DNA of 64,000 bases from Aquipseudomonas alcaligenes (lineage in GTDB: Bacteria; Pseudomonadota; Gammaproteobacteria; Pseudomonadales; Pseudomonadaceae). Made by a program: the position numbers and the translations under genes. Shown here piece after piece: positions 26,057 to 32,610 of this stretch. The notes beneath the pieces were generated by a model that made no database searches, was not told where the DNA came from, and saw only the letters and a list, made by a program, of their open reading frames with translations. The DNA is taken from assembly GCF_900156545.1 (NCBI RefSeq), contig NZ_FTNW01000008.1, positions 62,001 through 126,000 of the forward strand, written 5' to 3'. Numbering within the stretch: position 1 is the stretch's first letter; each line of letters begins with the position of its first letter.

Positions 26057-26371
26057 TCAGTGGCTGAGCTTGAGGCCGATCAGGCCGACGACGATCAGCG
26101 CCACGCTGCCCAGGCGCATCAGCGCCATCGACTCGCCAAACAGGAAGATGCCGGCGATGACCGTGCCGACCGCGCCGACGCCGGTCCAGATCGCATAGGC
26201 GGTGCCCAGCGGCAGTTCCTTCATGGCCAGGCCGAGCAGGCCGATGCTGACGATCATTGCCGCGACGGTGAGCAGGGTAGGGAGGGGGCGGGTGAAACCG
26301 TCGGTGTACTTGAGGCCGACGGCCCAGCAGACCTCGAACAGGCCGGCGAGAAACAGAATGATCCAGGACAT
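26057..26371 (-). CDS. gdx: Guanidinium exporter (SMR family, SugE/Gdx)
   Basis: A 104-residue small multidrug resistance protein with four membrane helices. The Gdx-type signature is present: G10, E13 (essential carboxylate), W16, S42, Y59 and W62. It acts as a dual-topology dimer exchanging guanidinium for protons. The assignment as guanidinium exporter rather than a quaternary-ammonium pump is supported by the guanidine-II riboswitch just upstream (26396-26444). Start ATG at 26369-26371, with AGGAG 8 bp before it. Confidence 0.93.
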   Translation of the reverse strand: MSWIILFLAGLFEVCWAVGLKYTDGFTRPLPTLLTVAAMIVSIGLLGLAMKELPLGTAYAIWTGVGAVGTVIAGIFLFGESMALMRLGSVALIVVGLIGLKLSH

Positions 26372-26395
26372 GGAATGGCTCCTAATGACTATGGG

Positions 26396-26444
26396 CGGGC
26401 CGTCCCGGATGGTCACTCGGGTGGAGCGGCGAGGTCGTCCTCGC
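26396..26444 (-). promoter_or_regulatory. Guanidine-II (mini-ykkC) riboswitch
   Basis: Read on the minus strand, two short hairpins with the diagnostic ACGR tetraloops are present. The first is GCGAGG-ACGA-CCTCGC (26429-26444); the second is CGGG-ACGG-CCCG (26396-26407). A 21-nt linker separates them. The second hairpin ends about 12 nt before the AGGAG ribosome-binding site of gdx, the distance at which guanidine binding normally frees the site. Structure and position both match the class. Ligand binding is inferred from the class. Confidence 0.92.
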
Positions 26445-26534
26445 ATTGTTCGCTATTTTGCACAGTGAGCTGCACAGGGCAAGTCCGTGGGGACGAACGA
26501 GCCCTGGCAAAGGTTACCGGAGTTGTCCGGCCGG

Positions 26535-27455
26535 TCAGATACCTTCCGGTACCTCTTCGCCGCCGAAGGCCTCGAACAAGGCCGGCAGGAAGTCGGTGAA
26601 GGTCAGCATCATCAGGGTGAAGCTGGCGTCCAGCTGGCCGAGGGCCTCGTCACCGCCATCCTGGGCGGCCTGGTCCTGCAGCAGATCCTCGAAGCGCAGA
26701 CGCTTGACGGTCATCTTGTCGTCCAGCACGAAAGACAGCTTGTCCTGCCAGGCCAGGGACAGCTGGGTGACCAGCTTGCCGGAGGACAGATGCAGCTGGA
26801 TTTCCTCGCTGGTCAGGTCCTGGCGCTTGCAGCGCACCACGCCGCCGTCCTCGCTGGTGTCGCGCAGCTCGCACTCGTCGAGGACGAAGAAGTCCGGGGC
26901 TGCGGTCTGGGCCTTGACCCAGTCGGTGAGGGTGGCGGTTGGCGCCATCTTCACGGTCAGCGGGCGTACCGGCAGCGAGCCGATGGCTTCGCGCAGGGTG
27001 GACAGCAGGTCTTCGGCCTTCTTGGCACTGGCGCTGTCGACCAGGATCAGGCCGAGCTTGGGGGCGATGGCGGCGAAGGTGCTGGAGCGGCGGATGAAGG
27101 CACGCGGCAGGAGGCTCATGACGATCTCGTCCTTGAGCTGGTCGCGTTCCTTCTTGTAAACCTTGCGCATCTGCTGCGCTTCGATCTCGTCGACCTTGTC
27201 CTTCAGGGCGTCGCGCACCACGCTGCCCGGCAGGATGCGTTCTTCCTTGCGCGCGGCGATCAGCAGGAAGTCACCGCTGACATGCACCAGCGGCGCATCG
27301 CCGCCTTTGCCGAACGGGGCCATGAAGCCGTAGGTGGTCAGCTCCTGGCTGGCGCAGGGGCGCGCGGCCTTGGCGGCCAGTGCCGCTTCCAGGGCTTCGG
27401 CGTCGAAGGGCACGTCCTGGGTCAGGCGATAAACAAGCAGGTTGCGGAACCACAT
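26535..27455 (-). CDS. rdgC: Recombination-associated protein RdgC
   Basis: A 306-residue DNA-binding protein; RdgC forms a ring-shaped dimer that binds duplex DNA and moderates RecA. The N-terminus (MWFRNLLVYRLTQDVPFD) and C-terminal region (SFTLMMLTFTDFLPALFEAFGGE) are typical. The longer open frame upstream has no ribosome-binding site, whereas the ATG at 27453-27455 follows AGGAGTG on the minus strand. Gene order with the FKBP isomerase matches other pseudomonads. Confidence 0.96.
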   Translation of the reverse strand: MWFRNLLVYRLTQDVPFDAEALEAALAAKAARPCASQELTTYGFMAPFGKGGDAPLVHVSGDFLLIAARKEERILPGSVVRDALKDKVDEIEAQQMRKVYKKERDQLKDEIVMSLLPRAFIRRSSTFAAIAPKLGLILVDSASAKKAEDLLSTLREAIGSLPVRPLTVKMAPTATLTDWVKAQTAAPDFFVLDECELRDTSEDGGVVRCKRQDLTSEEIQLHLSSGKLVTQLSLAWQDKLSFVLDDKMTVKRLRFEDLLQDQAAQDGGDEALGQLDASFTLMMLTFTDFLPALFEAFGGEEVPEGI

Positions 27456-27564
27456 GGGGGAGACACTCCTTGAACACGAAGCGCGCATTATTCTCTGCCG
27501 GCCTCGATTGGCCAACCCGAAGCTAAGCCTTTGGAACTGCTCGAAAATTTTTTTCAAAAAAGGC

Positions 27565-27593
27565 TTGCCAAGGTAAAAGCTCATCCCTAGAAT
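27565..27593 (+). promoter_or_regulatory. Sigma-70 promoter of the tRNA-Val/tRNA-Asp unit
   Basis: TTGCCA (-35), a spacer of exactly 17 bp and TAGAAT (-10), followed by GCGCACCAC, a GC-rich discriminator typical of stringently controlled stable RNA genes. The predicted start is near 27600, about 15 bp before tRNA-Val. An A/T-rich upstream tract (27541-27560) resembles an UP element. Confidence 0.8.
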
Positions 27594-27614
27594 GCGCACC
27601 ACTTCGAGAGCGAA

Positions 27615-27690
27615 GGGTGATTAGCTCAGCCGGGAGAGCATCTGCCTTACAAGCAGAGGGTCGGCGGTTCGATCCCGTCATCACCCACCA
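27615..27690 (+). tRNA. tRNA-Val (TAC anticodon)
   Basis: A 76-nt cloverleaf. The acceptor GGGTGAT pairs with ATCACCC, followed by A and CCA. Anticodon stem TCTGC/GCAGA with loop CTTACAA gives TAC. T-loop TTCGATC. First gene of a two-tRNA unit. Confidence 0.97.
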
Positions 27691-27710
27691 TCTCGCTCAT
27701 GGGGTTACGC

Positions 27711-27787
27711 GCAGCGGTAGTTCAGTCGGTTAGAATACCGGCCTGTCACGCCGGGGGTCGCGGGTTCGAGTCCCGTCCGCTGCGCCA
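27711..27787 (+). tRNA. tRNA-Asp (GTC anticodon)
   Basis: A 77-nt cloverleaf. The acceptor GCAGCGG pairs with CCGCTGC, then G and CCA. Anticodon stem CCGGC/GCCGG with loop CTGTCAC gives GTC. It lies 20 bp after tRNA-Val under the same promoter. Confidence 0.97.
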
Positions 27788-27828
27788 TATATAAAGCCTT
27801 GGTTAGACTGAAGACCAGGCTTGAAGAA

Positions 27829-27853
27829 AACGACCGAAAGGTCGTTTTTTTTT
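27829..27853 (+). terminator. Terminator of the tRNA-Val/tRNA-Asp unit
   Basis: AACGACC-GAAA-GGTCGTT stem-loop with a stable GNRA-type loop followed by a run of nine or more T residues, 41 bp after tRNA-Asp. Confidence 0.93.
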
Positions 27854-28013
27854 GCCCGCATTTTATTGGTTCCGGCTGCCGTATCGCGATGATGCCCGGC
27901 GTCCTGAACTTATCTGCATACCACTGTTCCTATAGTGCCGTAGCCAGTGCTCGCCGCAGGCTGCTAAGCTCGCGCTCTCTTTCTGCCCCTCGTGGCGCTA
28001 ATAAGGAACAAGC

Positions 28014-28730
28014 ATGAAACAACATCGTCTTGCTGCGGCGGTTGCCCTGGTCGGCCTGGTTCTGGCCGGTTGCGATGCACAGACCAGCGAAGTGGAACTC
28101 AAGACCCCGGCGCAGAAGGCCTCCTATGGTATCGGCCTGAACATGGGCAAGAGCCTGTCGCAGGAAGGCCTGGATGACCTGGATTCCAAGGCCGTGGCCA
28201 TGGGCATCGAAGACGCCATCGGCAAGAAAGAGCAGAAGCTGAAGGACGAGGAGCTGGCCGAGGCCTTCGCCTTCCTGCAGAAGCGTTCCGAGGAGCGCAT
28301 GGCCAAGCTCAACGAGGAGTCGGCCCAGGCTGGCAAGAAGTTCCTCGAGGAAAACGGCAAGAAGGACGGCGTGAAGACCACCGAGTCCGGCCTGCAGTAT
28401 GAAGTCGTGAAGAAGACCGAAGGCGCCCAGCCCAAGGCCACCGATGTGGTGACCGTGCACTACGAGGGCAAGCTGATCGACGGTACCGTGTTCGACAGCT
28501 CGATCCAGCGCGGCAGCCCGATCGACCTGCCGGTCAGCGGCGTGATCCCGGGTTGGGTCGAAGGCCTGCAGCTGATGCACGTTGGCGAGAAGTACAAGCT
28601 GTACATCCCCAGCGAACTGGCCTATGGCGCTCAGAGCCCGAGCCCGGCGATTCCGGCCAACTCGGTGCTGGTGTTCGATCTGGAACTGCTGGCCATCAAG
28701 GATCAGAAAGAAGAAGCCGCGGCTCAGTAA
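28014..28730 (+). CDS. FKBP-type peptidyl-prolyl isomerase, lipoprotein (FkpA/FklB family)
   Basis: A 238-residue envelope chaperone. The signal peptide ends in the lipobox LAGC (C20), so it is probably a lipoprotein. The N-terminal helical dimerisation domain (about 30-125) contains a Glu/Lys-rich segment. The C-terminal FKBP domain (about 130-230) has the expected VTVHYEGKLIDGTVFDSS, GVIPGWVEGLQLM and YIPSELAYG motifs. It is tandem to the tRNA unit but separated by a terminator, so it has its own promoter. Confidence 0.92.
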   Translation: MKQHRLAAAVALVGLVLAGCDAQTSEVELKTPAQKASYGIGLNMGKSLSQEGLDDLDSKAVAMGIEDAIGKKEQKLKDEELAEAFAFLQKRSEERMAKLNEESAQAGKKFLEENGKKDGVKTTESGLQYEVVKKTEGAQPKATDVVTVHYEGKLIDGTVFDSSIQRGSPIDLPVSGVIPGWVEGLQLMHVGEKYKLYIPSELAYGAQSPSPAIPANSVLVFDLELLAIKDQKEEAAAQ

Positions 28731-28750
28731 GACTCCGCGCAGTCGATGCA

Positions 28751-28776
28751 AACGCCCCGTTCGCCGGGGCGTTTTT
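28751..28776 (+). terminator. Terminator of the FKBP gene
   Basis: AACGCCCC-GTTCGCC-GGGGCGTT followed by TTTT, 20 bp after the stop codon. Confidence 0.88.
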
Positions 28777-29074
28777 GTATGTGCGACTTATCGGTCTGAA
28801 TGAAGGGGGATCGGCTGCTGGTGTTACGCTTATGCACATCTGGCCGGTTACCTGCCTCGGGTTGACCGTTACCGCGTTTCCTGAGCAATGCTCGTATCAT
28901 AACTGCATGATTTATAAGCATTTTTGCTCGTGAACAAAAAATGCCCGATCTGTCTCGGGGCCCTGTGGGACGGGCGTTTGAAGCGTTATCAAGAGAACTG
29001 TTCACAAGGTTATCCACAGCTTTGGTGGATAACCCGGGCAGCCCAGTCGTGGCGAGGGATAGAGGAGTGCGGGC
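28777..29074. other. Non-coding region with a DnaA-box palindrome
   Basis: This gap (298 bp after the terminator) carries no convincing gene. TTGACC near 28861 and TATAAG near 28914 are possible promoter elements. GCCCG...CGGGC (about 28942-28975) can form a weak hairpin. The notable item is a perfect inverted repeat, GGTTATCCAC-AGCTTTG-GTGGATAACC (29008-29034). It contains a perfect DnaA box TTATCCACA (29010-29018) and an opposed near-perfect one (29024-29032). Confidence 0.65.
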
Positions 29075-29506
29075 ATGAATTCTTCCTGGGGTGGTGCACG
29101 TTACCTGACGATGGCAAGGCGTTTGCTCGAGAGTGGTCGGTTGCCCGGTTTGCTGCGCGCAGTGGCGAACAAGGGCGAGCGCAGTGCGCGCTTCGCCCGG
29201 GTACGCGATGACCTGAACCTGCTGCTGGGACTGTGCGCCGCCTGGTGGCGCGGTGAATACCGGGCCGTGGGTCGCCAGGCGCTGCTCTCGGTGGTGGCGG
29301 CGCTTCTGTACTTCCTGGCGCCGCTGGACATGGTTCCGGACTGGCTGCCGGGCGCGGGCTTGCTTGACGATCTGGCCGTGCTGGCCTGGGTGATGCGTAC
29401 CTGGGCTGCGGAACTGGATGCCTATCGGGCCTGGCGCGAGGCACGGCCTGCAGAGCAGTTGAAACAGGTGGAGGCGCTGCCGCGCAGCGACGAGGAGGCG
29501 CGCTGA
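29075..29506 (+). CDS. DUF1232 (YkvA-like) membrane protein
   Basis: A 143-residue protein with the DUF1232 signature (LLYFLAPLDMVPDWLPGAGLLDDLAVL split over about residues 78-105) within two hydrophobic stretches. The function of DUF1232 is unknown. GAGGAG lies about 10 bp before the ATG. It heads a group of four small co-oriented genes ending at 30780. Confidence 0.82.
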   Translation: MNSSWGGARYLTMARRLLESGRLPGLLRAVANKGERSARFARVRDDLNLLLGLCAAWWRGEYRAVGRQALLSVVAALLYFLAPLDMVPDWLPGAGLLDDLAVLAWVMRTWAAELDAYRAWREARPAEQLKQVEALPRSDEEAR

Positions 29507-29621
29507 TGCCGGGCCACTCTTGTCTGACGAGTCAGTATGGGTCACGCTCTGCCCATGGGCGGATGAGCGCCAGCAAGGGAAGTGCCGAGTGTTTCGGCAT
29601 TGTTTTCCACGGAGAGCTGTA

Positions 29622-29939
29622 ATGAGTGTGCAAGTGATCAGGCGCGATGGGCAGCCCGAGTACGCCGTGCTGCCCTGGGCCGAGTACCAGGCCCTGTTGA
29701 GCGCTGCCGGTCAGGTGCAGGCCACCGCCGCACCGGCCCCAATGAGTGTTTCCCCGTTAGGCCAGCTGGCCAGCCTGCGCGAGACCAAGGGGCTGTCCCA
29801 GGCCGATCTGGCCCGCGCGGTGGGTATCAGCCCGCACTACCTGAGCCTGTTCGAATCCGGCGAGCGCGTACCGGAGGGGGCTATCCTGCGTTCGCTGGGG
29901 CGCGTGCTGGGAGTGAGTGACTGGGAGCAGTCCTCTTGA
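29622..29939 (+). CDS. Helix-turn-helix protein with short N-terminal Phd-like module
   Basis: A 105-residue regulator. The Xre-type helix-turn-helix lies at about residues 45-100 (LASLRETKGLSQADLARAVG, ISPHYLSLFESGER). The first 25 residues (VIRRDGQPEYAVLPWAEYQALL) resemble the N-terminus of Phd/YefM-type antitoxins. It could be an antitoxin-like autoregulator or an ordinary repressor. The downstream gene starts on its stop codon (TTGA overlap). The ATG at 29622 follows GGAGAG. Confidence 0.75.
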   Translation: MSVQVIRRDGQPEYAVLPWAEYQALLSAAGQVQATAAPAPMSVSPLGQLASLRETKGLSQADLARAVGISPHYLSLFESGERVPEGAILRSLGRVLGVSDWEQSS

Positions 29940-30301
29940 GCGTGCGTATCCACCGGCAACACTGGCAGGCGCTGCTGGGTGAGCTGGAGGATGCCCGTCG
30001 CCAGCGTCATCTGCTGACTTACCGTGCCCTGGTCGAACGCCTGCAGCTGCCGACGCCAGCCATGCAGACGCTGACCGCTGCCCTGGAGCATCTAGCGGCC
30101 CTCGATGCGCGTGCCGAACGGCCGCTGCGCAGCGCGCTAGTGATCAGCCAGGGCGCCAGCCGCCTGCCGCGTACCGGTTTCTTTGAGTGTGTGGCGCGGC
30201 TTGGGCGTTTCTCCGGCCCATCCGACGGTATCGCGGCCGCTTCCTGGCATGCCGCCGAGGTGGCGCGGGTGTTCGAGTTCAGTTATCCCGAGGAGGCCTG
30301 A
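29936..30301 (+). CDS. Conserved hypothetical protein (121 residues)
   Basis: I do not recognise a named family. The N-terminal half (about residues 8-55) is helical with HLLTYRALVERLQLPTPAMQTL, which recalls a winged-helix segment. The C-terminal half contains ALVISQGASRLPRTGFFECVARLG and ends in AAEVARVFEF, a pattern I associate with uncharacterised proteobacterial proteins. It starts with TTG at 29936, overlapping the HTH stop; GTG at 29942 is an alternative. Its stop overlaps the next ATG (TGATG). The tight coupling says it works with its neighbours. Confidence 0.65.
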   Translation: MSVRIHRQHWQALLGELEDARRQRHLLTYRALVERLQLPTPAMQTLTAALEHLAALDARAERPLRSALVISQGASRLPRTGFFECVARLGRFSGPSDGIAAASWHAAEVARVFEFSYPEEA

Positions 30302-30780
30302 TGTTCTGGCCTGCGCGGGCGCGACTGGGCTACTGGCTGGCACGTCGCCTGTTCCACTGGCGCTGGTTGTTACAGCAGCCGCGTGCCTGGGCCTGGATGC
30401 AGGGCCAGTACGCGCGCATGGCCGCGCTGGGGCATGTGCCGGCGCAGAGTTTCTACGGTCATATCCTGCTGTTCCGCGGCCAGGGTTTCGGGGCGCGCGA
30501 AGAGGGCTTGCGCCTGTTGCGCCTGGCTGCCCAGAGCGGTGACGGCAAGGCCGCCTACCAGGTGGGCGTGCAGGTGCTGACAGGCGACAGCCGTCAGGCC
30601 GCGGATGCCGCCGAGGCGGCGCGCTGGTGGGCGGTGGCGGCCGATGCTGGCCATCCGCTGGCCGCCCAGCGCCTGAGCCAGTTGTATCGCGAGGGTGGCC
30701 CGGGTTTGGTTGCCGATGCCGGGCAGGCCGAGCGTTTTGCCCAGCGCGCCGAGCAGCTGGGACTCAGGCCGAAAGACTGA
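30301..30780 (+). CDS. Sel1-like repeat protein
   Basis: A 159-residue protein with an amphipathic, Trp/Arg-rich N-terminus (FWPARARLGYWLARRLFHWRW) and about three Sel1-type repeats at roughly residues 40-150 (EGLRLLRLAAQSGDGKAAYQ, AARWWAVAADAGHPLAAQRL). Sel1 repeats bind partner proteins. It overlaps the preceding stop by one base, is last in the DUF1232-HTH-hypothetical-Sel1 group and overlaps the 3' end of the convergent EAL gene by 17 bp. Confidence 0.75.
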   Translation: MFWPARARLGYWLARRLFHWRWLLQQPRAWAWMQGQYARMAALGHVPAQSFYGHILLFRGQGFGAREEGLRLLRLAAQSGDGKAAYQVGVQVLTGDSRQAADAAEAARWWAVAADAGHPLAAQRLSQLYREGGPGLVADAGQAERFAQRAEQLGLRPKD

Positions 30781-32524
30781 GCGTATCCAGGATGTGCAGA
30801 CTGTAGCCGGGCACGGCCTTGGCCTGGCGTTTGGCCTCCGAGGCCAGGCCGGCCAGTTGCGCGGCGTCCAGCTGGGCGCAGCTCTGCGGGTGTAGCTGCA
30901 CGACGCCGATCGATAGCGACAGCAGGGCAAACTCCTCGCGCCTGCCCTGGCGGTTGTGGCTGACGAAGCAGCCGGCCTGCAGGTGTTCCTCGCGGTAGAA
31001 GCGCCGGCACTGGGCCTGGAAGTCTTCCTGTAGCTGATTGAGCCGCTCGCGCCAGGCATCCGGCCCCAGCACCAGGAGAAAGTCGTCGCCGCCGATATGG
31101 CCGACGAAATCGCGGGCGGGATCAATCCGTTCATTCAGGCATTGCGCCAGGCACAACAGCACCTCGTCGCCACGGGCATAGCCGTACAGGTCGTTGAACG
31201 GCTTGAAGCTGTCGATATCCACGTAGCACACCACCGACTCGCGGCCCTGCTGCAGCAGGCGGGCGAGGCATTGCTGGATCGGTACGTTGCCTGGCAGCAG
31301 GGTGAGCGGGTTGGCGTGGCGGGCCTGCTGGATTTTCAGCTCGGTGATCAGCTTGAGCACGTCGATCACCCGGCCAAGCCCGCAGTAGCGGCCCTGACGA
31401 GTGATGATGAAGTCTTCCTCCATGCGTTGCCGCGCGCGGCTGGTGAGCAGGCGGCTGACCTGCTGCAGCGAATGGCCGATGTCCACGGCGAGAAAGTCGT
31501 TGCTCATCAGCCGGCTGATCGGCTTGCGCGCGAACAGATCGGTGGCGAAGGGTTTGAGCAGGGCGTCGGACAGCGAATGGCGATGGACGATGCCGACCGG
31601 CTGTTGCCTGTCATCCAGTACTGCCAGGGAGTTGAGATTGGCCTGGGCACGGAAGGCTTCCAGCACCATGGCGATGGGGGTGTCCTGGGGCACCGCCGGC
31701 TGTTCGGCGAGTAGCGCAGAGAGGTCGCCGCTGTCCTCGCCGAGTGCCGGAGCCAGGTTGTCCAGGCGCGGTAGCAGCTTCTGCGCGTCACGCGGTGGCT
31801 GCTCCTGGGGGCGACATAGCAGATAGCCCTGAACCAGGTCGACGCCCATCTCGATCAGGGTCGCCAGTTCTTCCGCCAGCTCGATGCCTTCGGCGATCAC
31901 CTGGGCGCGCGAGGCCTTGGCCATCTTCAGGATCGAACCGACAAACTCGCGCTTCACCGCATCCTGGTGGATGCCATCGATGAAGTGGCGGTCGATCTTC
32001 ACGTAGTCCGGGCGCAGTTCGGACCACAGGCGCAGGCTGGAGTAGCCGGCGCCCAGGTCATCCAGGGCGATGGAGAAGCCCATGGCGCGGTAGTGGTGCA
32101 GGGCGGTGTCGAGCAGGCCGAAGTCTTCGATCGGTGCCTGTTCGGTGAGTTCGATCACCACCTGGTCCGGTGGGATGCCAACGTCCTGCAGCAATTTGAG
32201 CGTGCGTCCTGGCTGGTGGCTGGATTCGAGCAGCGACTCCGGCGAGACGTTGAGAAACAGCTTGCCGCTCAATTGCTGACCGCGGAAGTGGCGGCAGGCG
32301 CTCTTGCGTGCCAGCAACTCCAGTTCGCTCAGGCGGCCGACATTGCGGGCCACGCTGAACAATGCCAGCGGCGCGTGCAGCGGACTGTTGGAAGGGCCGC
32401 GGGTTAGCGCCTCGTAGCCGAGGATGCGCCGTTCGGAGAGGCTGACGATGGGCTGGAACAGGCTGTGAAGGTCGCCGTGAGCGAGGATGGATTCCAGCGC
32501 GCTCAACTGCTCGGTGACGGTCAT
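30764..32524 (-). CDS. c-di-GMP turnover protein with EAL, CBS pair and GGDEF domains
   Basis: A 586-residue cytoplasmic protein with domain order EAL (about 10-250), CBS pair (about 265-390) and GGDEF (about 405-560). EAL looks catalytically complete: E38-A-L, ELTE, DDLGAGYSS, KIDRHFI, AEGIE and QGYLLCRP. The GGDEF site reads GGDDF (478-482). The acidic position is kept, but it differs from the usual GGDEF/GGEEF, so cyclase activity is doubtful and the domain may only bind GTP. The CBS pair probably senses an adenine nucleotide. It matches the PA3258-type gene next to prc in P. aeruginosa. Confidence 0.92.
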   Translation of the reverse strand: MTVTEQLSALESILAHGDLHSLFQPIVSLSERRILGYEALTRGPSNSPLHAPLALFSVARNVGRLSELELLARKSACRHFRGQQLSGKLFLNVSPESLLESSHQPGRTLKLLQDVGIPPDQVVIELTEQAPIEDFGLLDTALHHYRAMGFSIALDDLGAGYSSLRLWSELRPDYVKIDRHFIDGIHQDAVKREFVGSILKMAKASRAQVIAEGIELAEELATLIEMGVDLVQGYLLCRPQEQPPRDAQKLLPRLDNLAPALGEDSGDLSALLAEQPAVPQDTPIAMVLEAFRAQANLNSLAVLDDRQQPVGIVHRHSLSDALLKPFATDLFARKPISRLMSNDFLAVDIGHSLQQVSRLLTSRARQRMEEDFIITRQGRYCGLGRVIDVLKLITELKIQQARHANPLTLLPGNVPIQQCLARLLQQGRESVVCYVDIDSFKPFNDLYGYARGDEVLLCLAQCLNERIDPARDFVGHIGGDDFLLVLGPDAWRERLNQLQEDFQAQCRRFYREEHLQAGCFVSHNRQGRREEFALLSLSIGVVQLHPQSCAQLDAAQLAGLASEAKRQAKAVPGYSLHILDTLSLSA

Positions 32525-32546
32525 GGGCGTCTCGTTCTGCGGAATG

Positions 32547-32573
32547 AAAAAGGGCCGGTATCGCTACCGGCCC
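32547..32573 (-). terminator. Terminator of the prc gene
   Basis: GGGCCGGTA-TCGC-TACCGGCCC, a perfect 9-bp stem. On the minus strand it is followed by TTTTT, 38 bp after the prc stop and just upstream of the EAL gene. Confidence 0.88.
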
Positions 32574-32610
32574 CTCTATTTCACGACAGTTCGATGACTG
32601 TTTGATTACG

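Noticed and set aside
28924..29211. A 95-codon frame before the DUF1232 gene
   Set aside because: Overlaps the DUF1232 gene in another frame, spans the DnaA-box palindrome and lacks a ribosome-binding site and family similarity.
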